8,378 nt of DNA. Source: JAWXVD01 sp044425705. Its GTDB lineage: Bacteria > Bacillota > Clostridia > Lachnospirales > Lachnospiraceae. The translations under genes were made by a program, and so were the position numbers. The stretch is taken from NCBI GenBank assembly GCA_044425705.1, contig JAWXVD010000144.1:1-8378 (forward strand), given 5' to 3'. The number at the start of each line of letters is the position of its first letter. The first letter of the stretch is position 1. Of this stretch, positions 5,209-8,378 are shown piece by piece. Below the pieces are notes generated by a model. The model made no database searches. It saw only the letters and a program-made list of their open reading frames with translations, and was not told the DNA's origin.

Positions 5209-6084
5209 TTAAAATGTAGATTTCCTTATTATTTGCTGACATAACGCCCCAATAATTGGGGTATCTTCTTTTATTCTTCTGACAATCCAAAATTCAAGAA
5301 CTAAACTTTTGCAAGGAAAAGGAACATGGCGAAATCCATGTTCTTTTTTTAGACTATGTTGTACATCGAGAGATAATAGATTGTTTTGGTAAGCTAAGTT
5401 TTTAATGGAATTAAAATCAGTTGAAAAGATTTTAATATTAGGTGAAAAACCTGTTTCTTGAAAACATTTCATAAATTTATCATGAATATGATACGCGTCT
5501 GTAAACATGGCAAATTCATAATTTTCTAAATGAGACATAGTAATATTGGGAATATGGTATAAATCATGTTCCACTGGAATTGATAAATATACTTGTTCTG
5601 TTAAAATTTTAGTATTGTCATAAGAATCCTTACTTATAGGATTTGTTGCAATAATAAAATCAAATTCATTGTTTACAAAACGTTCTTCTAAGTCACAGTC
5701 AATAAATTCTGAATATTCTATATTAATATTGGGATTGATTGCTTCGAATTCATCAAAGATATGATAATTTAAGGCGGCTAAGGAACCAAGTGCCATACCT
5801 ATATGAATAGTGGTTTTGTTATCACTATTCATTTGTAATATATTTTTTATCAACATATCTTTTTTAACTAATATTTCGATGCACTCATCTCGAAAATATT
5901 TTCCGACCTCTGTAGGAATAATCCCGTTACTTGTACGAGAGAACAAGGTGGAATTTAATTCTGTTTCTAAATCCTTCATCATTCGAGAAACGCTTTGAGG
6001 TGAAACGAAATTAAGTTCGGAAACTCTGGCAATACTTTCGTACTGGCATACCAATACAAACAATTCTATTTGTTTAAATGTCAT
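5209..6084 (-). CDS. LysR-type transcriptional regulator
   Basis: A 291-residue protein of usual LysR-family length. Residues 1-60 are the winged helix-turn-helix: MTFKQIELFVLVCQYESI, then the recognition helix in SPQSVSRMMKDLE and LFSRTSNGIIPTEVG. Residues about 90-290 form the periplasmic-binding-protein-like effector domain, beginning TTIHIGMALGSLAAL. AAAGGAG lies 5 bases before the ATG. It is divergent from the iron-chelate permease genes, with an inter-promoter dyad of LysR style between them, so the likely job is control of that operon and of itself; the effector cannot be deduced. Its stop lies three bases from that of convergent zupT, so the 3' ends of both transcripts must overlap. 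The transcript start (about 6200) leaves a long leader with three palindromes, unusual for this family. Confidence 0.92.
   Translation of the reverse strand: MTFKQIELFVLVCQYESIARVSELNFVSPQSVSRMMKDLETELNSTLFSRTSNGIIPTEVGKYFRDECIEILVKKDMLIKNILQMNSDNKTTIHIGMALGSLAALNYHIFDEFEAINPNINIEYSEFIDCDLEERFVNNEFDFIIATNPISKDSYDNTKILTEQVYLSIPVEHDLYHIPNITMSHLENYEFAMFTDAYHIHDKFMKCFQETGFSPNIKIFSTDFNSIKNLAYQNNLLSLDVQHSLKKEHGFRHVPFPCKSLVLEFWIVRRIKEDTPIIGALCQQIIRKSTF
5247..5261. terminator. Possible zupT terminator hairpin inside the 3' end of lysR
   Basis: CCCCAAT-A-ATTGGGG forms a GC-clamped hairpin of six pairs with a 3-base loop, about 40 bases past the zupT stop and followed by the T-rich run TATCTTCTTTTATTC on the plus strand. 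It lies in the coding region of the opposing lysR gene (codons for DTPIIGAL). The two genes leave no other room for a terminator. The short stem makes the call tentative. Confidence 0.4.
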
Positions 6085-6103
6085 TTATACTCCTTTACAT
6101 CAC

Positions 6104-6130
6104 AAAAAAAAGTTAGCAGTTATACTAACT
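6104..6130 (-). terminator. Terminator-like hairpin with T-run in the lysR leader (candidate attenuator)
   Basis: On the minus strand AGTTAG-8 bases-CTAACT is followed directly by seven more T, ending some 20 bases before the lysR start codon. An alternative stem GCAGTTA-GTA-TAACTGC overlaps it. TTAGC and GCTAA segments of the two upstream palindromes could pair with these arms instead, giving mutually exclusive structures. The stem is short and AT-rich, so termination strength is uncertain. Confidence 0.4.
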
Positions 6131-6193
6131 GCAAATATATTTATTGTTAGCAAGTGCTAACCATAAATATATTTATGATTAGCGACTGCTAAC
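6112..6193. repeat. Three TTAG...CTAA palindromes spaced about 32-33 bp in the lysR leader
   Basis: Centres fall at about 6120.5, 6153.5 and 6185.5: GTTAG-N8-CTAAC (6112-6129), GTTAGCAAGTGCTAAC (6146-6161) and ATTAGCGACTGCTAAC (6178-6193). The last two are set in longer dyads with ATATTTAT / ATAAATAT flanks that are shared between neighbours. Spacing of three helical turns puts all three on one DNA face, as for cooperating repressor dimers. All lie downstream of the lysR start site, so they are also transcribed as hairpins. Even-length spacing argues against the odd T-N11-A LysR box; a DtxR/MntR-like metalloregulator is the better guess. Confidence 0.6.
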
Positions 6194-6206
6194 CATAAAT
6201 ATAGAT

Positions 6207-6235
6207 AGTATATTTCTTGAAATCAAATTTGTCAA
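6207..6235 (-). promoter_or_regulatory. Promoter of lysR
   Basis: On the minus strand TTGACA (complement of 6230-6235) and TATACT (complement of 6207-6212) are 17 bases apart: a perfect -35, one mismatch in -10, ideal spacing. Transcription should start near 6200, leaving a leader of about 115 bases before lysR. Confidence 0.8.
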
Positions 6236-6247
6236 CCATTAATATTA

Positions 6248-6264
6248 TTGTTCTGATACAACAA
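6248..6264. promoter_or_regulatory. Candidate LysR-type regulator binding dyad between divergent promoters
   Basis: TTGTT-N7-AACAA is an odd-spaced inverted repeat of the size LysR-type proteins bind. It lies upstream of both -35 elements, centred about 53 bases before the predicted rightward start, a normal place for activation by this family. Evidence is position plus a 5-bp dyad in AT-rich DNA, so it is modest. Confidence 0.4.
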
Positions 6265-6273
6265 AATTATTTG

Positions 6274-6302
6274 TTTACAAGCCATTATAAAAAAATTATA
6301 CT
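6274..6302 (+). promoter_or_regulatory. Promoter of the FecCD permease operon
   Basis: TTTACA (6274-6279) and TATACT (6297-6302) are separated by 17 bases, each one mismatch from consensus. Transcription should start near 6309, immediately before the structured leader. This also rules out a gene in the open frame at 6305-6427, since that frame would begin upstream of the transcript start and has no start codon with a ribosome site. Confidence 0.75.
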
Positions 6303-6308
6303 AATCGA

Positions 6309-6463
6309 GTCAGTTGAAGCTAACTGGAAGTGTTGGCGTATTACTGTTCACATGGCTATTTGCTTCTGAGCGAAAACAAATAGCTCTGATTGCAAATGAG
6401 AAACAGCATGCACAGATTTCTCATTGACTCTTCGTGACAAAACGCTCAGAAATGAGGATTATT
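6309..6463 (+). promoter_or_regulatory. Structured 5' leader of the FecCD permease operon, riboswitch-like
   Basis: A leader of about 155 bases contains: a 5-bp stem CAGTT / AACTG (6311-6315 with 6322-6326); hairpin A, 8 perfect pairs GCTATTTG / CAAATAGC (6355-6362 with 6377-6384); hairpin B, 9 perfect pairs AATGAGAAA / TTTCTCATT (6395-6403 with 6417-6425). The 14-base loop of hairpin A contains TTCTGAGCG (6364-6372), an exact complement of CGCTCAGAA (6443-6451), which sits two bases before the GAGG ribosome site (6454-6457). That 9-bp pairing would make a pseudoknot or, if hairpin A opens, a long stem around hairpin B; both would crowd the ribosome site. No cobalamin-box or other class signature was recognised. 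Role as a ligand- or protein-sensing translational switch is inference. Confidence 0.6.
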
Positions 6464-7480
6464 TTGAATAAAAATTATATGATTACAATTTCTATGGGAA
6501 TTGCTTTAATATGTCTTTCTATTTTTTCAATATTTGTAGGAGCAATTGATTTAACAACATTTCAGAGAGAGGGCTTTGGTAGCTGGGATTTAGTCATATT
6601 ATCAAGATTGCCAAGGTTACTTGCAATATTATGTACGGGAGTTGGGATGAGTGTAGCTGGTCTTATTATGCAGCAGCTTTGCATGAATAAATTTGTATCA
6701 CCTACCACAGGAGCAACCATATCCTCCGCACAATTTGGAGTATTACTTTCACTTGTATATTTTTCACAGGCAACCTTACTTCAAAAAACACTTTTATCAT
6801 TTACAACATCTATCATAGGTACTTGGATTTTTGTGTGGATGATTCAAAGAATAAAATTTAAAGATATTATGCTAGTGCCATTAATTGGAATTATGTTTGG
6901 TATGGTGATATCAGGTTTTACGAATTTTCTTGCTTATCGTTATGGTGCGACACAGTCACTTTCTGCCACATTGGTGGGAGACTTCTCCTTAATTATAAAA
7001 GGACGCTATGAAATAGTATTCCTTGTGGTACCACTTGTTATCATTGCATTTGTCTATGCCAATCATTTTAATGTGGTAGGAATGGGAGAAGATTTTGCAA
7101 GTAATTTAGGAATTAGTTATAACGCAGTTTTGCTTATGGGATTGTCTATTGCAGCATTGATTACAGCTTCTATTGTGGTAACTGTTGGAACAATTTCCTA
7201 TATTGGATTGATAGTTCCAAATATTGTATCCATGTTTCGCGGAGACAAAATTAGAGGAAGCTTGCTTGATGTAGCATTGTTTGGCGCATTGTTTGTTCTT
7301 GTTTGTGATATTATTGGACGTTTGATTATTTTTCCATACGAATTACCAGTGGATGTAGTTGCTGGAATTATTGGAAGTATTATATTTTTGCTGTTTATGA
7401 ATTTACGACTAAAAAATGGAAAGAAAGTGAAAATTAAGGTACTAAAGAAAACGGAGGTGGTTGGTTGTGATAATAAATAA
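6464..7480 (+). CDS. Iron-chelate (siderophore) ABC transporter permease, FecCD family, YclN/FatD-like
   Basis: A 338-residue membrane subunit of a type II ABC importer taking up a ferric siderophore or similar chelate. It has the usual run of nine to ten hydrophobic helices. Recognisable family segments are SRLPRLLAILCTGVGMSVAG, MQQLCMNKFVSPTTGATISS, the cytoplasmic coupling region GEDFASNLGISYN that docks on the ATPase, and ISYIGLIVPNIVSMFRGD in the C-terminal third. The stretch KFVSPTTGAT points to the YclN/FatD/CeuB branch rather than FhuB or BtuC, from memory of the families. Start: TTG at 6464 has GAGG 6 bases ahead; a GTG at 6434 and ATG at 6452 are in frame but have no ribosome site and lie in the pseudoknot strand. 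The next gene overlaps its end by 14 bases. Binding protein and ATPase genes are not in the window, presumably downstream. Confidence 0.9.
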   Translation: MNKNYMITISMGIALICLSIFSIFVGAIDLTTFQREGFGSWDLVILSRLPRLLAILCTGVGMSVAGLIMQQLCMNKFVSPTTGATISSAQFGVLLSLVYFSQATLLQKTLLSFTTSIIGTWIFVWMIQRIKFKDIMLVPLIGIMFGMVISGFTNFLAYRYGATQSLSATLVGDFSLIIKGRYEIVFLVVPLVIIAFVYANHFNVVGMGEDFASNLGISYNAVLLMGLSIAALITASIVVTVGTISYIGLIVPNIVSMFRGDKIRGSLLDVALFGALFVLVCDIIGRLIIFPYELPVDVVAGIIGSIIFLLFMNLRLKNGKKVKIKVLKKTEVVGCDNK

Positions 7481-8378
7481 TGTGAAAAATATATTTCGTT
7501 CAAAACATAACAGAATACTTCTGCTTATGATTGCAATAGCAATAATTAGTTGCTTATTTTTCATGTTTTATGGTTTAGGGGAAGTAAGTCAAAAGACTTA
7601 CAACTATGCGATTAGCATACGTAAACCTCGTCTTGTAGCTATGATACTTGCTGGAAGTTGCATAGGATATGCATCAATCGCATTTCAGTCAGTGATCAGA
7701 AACACAATTGTTACACCTTGTTTATTGGGGATGAATTCTTTATATTCCCTAATTCAAACCACTATATTTTTCCTGCTAGGTGCAAACTCAATCTTTGTCT
7801 ACAATACAAATGTATCATTTTTATTAAATTTGTCAATTATGTCATTTGTAGCAGTGTTTATGTATGGATATTTATTCCGTAAAACAAAATACAATGTGCT
7901 ATATGTATTATTAGCAGGCACTGTATTATCAAGTCTGTTTGGGAGCCTTACAACAGGTATGACTAGGGTTATGGATCCTAATACATACGATACCTTGTTA
8001 GATAATCTTGTTGCAAGTTTTGGTAGAGTGAATGCTGATATTCTATGGTTGTCTGCTATCATTATGTTCGCGATACTTATGGTATTTAGAAAAGAATTTG
8101 CCTTATTAGATGTGATTACCTTAGGGAAAGAACAAGCAATCAATTTAGGGGTAGATTATGATAAAACAATAAGCCGAATATTATTGGCTGTAGTCGTTTT
8201 AATTGCAATAGCAACTGCTTTAGTTGGACCTATTTCCTTTTTGGGTTTAATCATAGCCAATATATCGAGACAATTATTTAAAACTTTTAAACATTCTTAT
8301 TTGCTGATAGGTTCTGTACTAGCTGGAATCATTATACTGGCAGGGGGGCAAGCATGTATTGAGCATCTGTTGCCATTT
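7467..8378 (+). CDS. Second iron-chelate ABC transporter permease, FecCD family, YclO/FatC-like, 3' end cut by window edge
   Basis: The frame stays open from GTG 7467 to the window end (304 codons). GGAGG (7453-7457) lies 9 bases before the GTG; a second GTG at 7482 is too far from it. The 14-base overlap with the preceding permease suggests translational coupling and equal amounts, fitting a heterodimeric channel. Family features: SIRKPRLVAMILAGSCIGYASIAFQ with NTIVTPCLLGMNSLY after it, the coupling segment TLGKEQAINLGVDYD, and VGPISFLGLIIANISRQL near the end. These match the YclO/FatC partner of a YclN/FatD subunit. Members are about 310-330 residues, so only a short C-terminal piece is missing. 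Alternative members of FecCD (heme, cobalamin) are less likely but not excluded without the binding protein. Confidence 0.9.
   Translation, partial: MIINNVKNIFRSKHNRILLLMIAIAIISCLFFMFYGLGEVSQKTYNYAISIRKPRLVAMILAGSCIGYASIAFQSVIRNTIVTPCLLGMNSLYSLIQTTIFFLLGANSIFVYNTNVSFLLNLSIMSFVAVFMYGYLFRKTKYNVLYVLLAGTVLSSLFGSLTTGMTRVMDPNTYDTLLDNLVASFGRVNADILWLSAIIMFAILMVFRKEFALLDVITLGKEQAINLGVDYDKTISRILLAVVVLIAIATALVGPISFLGLIIANISRQLFKTFKHSYLLIGSVLAGIIILAGGQACIEHLLPF

Noticed and set aside
6112..6193. CRISPR array or transposon end for the repeated palindromes
   Set aside because: There are only three imperfect units with shared flanks and no unique spacers or transposase gene.
6305..6427. Open frame of 40 codons reading SSQLKLTGSVGV... 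before the FecCD gene
   Set aside because: It has no ATG or ribosome site, begins at the predicted transcript start, and its bases are fully used by perfect hairpins of the leader. A gene remnant cannot be wholly excluded.
6434..6463. GTG or ATG starts further upstream for the first permease
   Set aside because: Neither has a ribosome binding site, whereas TTG at 6464 has GAGG at ideal spacing.
6309..6463. Assignment of the FecCD leader to the cobalamin riboswitch class
   Set aside because: FecCD proteins include BtuC and the layout with a kissing loop is similar, but the conserved cobalamin box and core were not found.
7658..8143. Open frames on both strands inside the second permease region
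   Set aside because: The plus-strand frame beginning at 7467 stays open to the window edge with FecCD motifs; the others are shadows.

Overview
The window is AT-rich, uses strong GGAGG-type ribosome binding sites, and carries protein families and spacing typical of Bacillota; a gut or anaerobic Clostridia-like host is the best guess, but no marker gene fixes the taxon. The recurring theme is metal handling: cadmium/zinc/lead-type efflux, a remnant of a manganese exporter, a ZIP metal importer and an iron-chelate ABC importer. A peptidoglycan hydrolase and gene debris sit between them.

Layout. Positions 1-2296 (minus strand) form an efflux module: a CadC-like ArsR repressor with its own promoter, then a textbook sigma-A promoter holding two mirror-image ArsR operators, then a small stand-alone HMA metallochaperone-like protein and a P1B-type ATPase that runs off the left edge. 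The two structural genes are each preceded by a copy of the same structured leader module, a candidate metal-responsive RNA. Positions 2297-2750 hold no intact gene, only the C-terminal remnant of a YbaK/PrdX-type prolyl-tRNA deacylase and a very short broken frame. Positions 2751-3980 encode a three-part cell-wall hydrolase (glucosaminidase, amidase_3, short SPOR repeat) closed by a 20-bp perfect hairpin. Positions 4101-4377 are the second half of a MntP-type manganese exporter behind a palindrome, followed by an intact zupT. zupT converges on a LysR-type regulator with only three bases between them.

Positions 6085-6463 are a dense control region. It has the lysR promoter and a lysR leader with three TTAG...CTAA palindromes ending in a terminator-like hairpin. 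Next come a LysR-style dyad between the divergent promoters, a strong rightward promoter, and a 155-nt structured leader whose hairpin loop can pair for 9 bp with the bases just 5' of the ribosome binding site. The transcript then enters two overlapping FecCD-type permease genes of the YclN/FatD and YclO/FatC kind, the second cut by the right edge.

How they work together (inference): CadC releases the promoter when toxic divalent metal accumulates, and the HMA protein may hand metal to the ATPase for export. ZupT and the FecCD importer bring in divalent metal and ferric chelate, the latter probably under control of the divergent LysR regulator plus an RNA-level switch. The most novel-looking elements are the two structured leaders, the fecCD leader and the duplicated efflux leader; neither could be assigned to a known class by eye.
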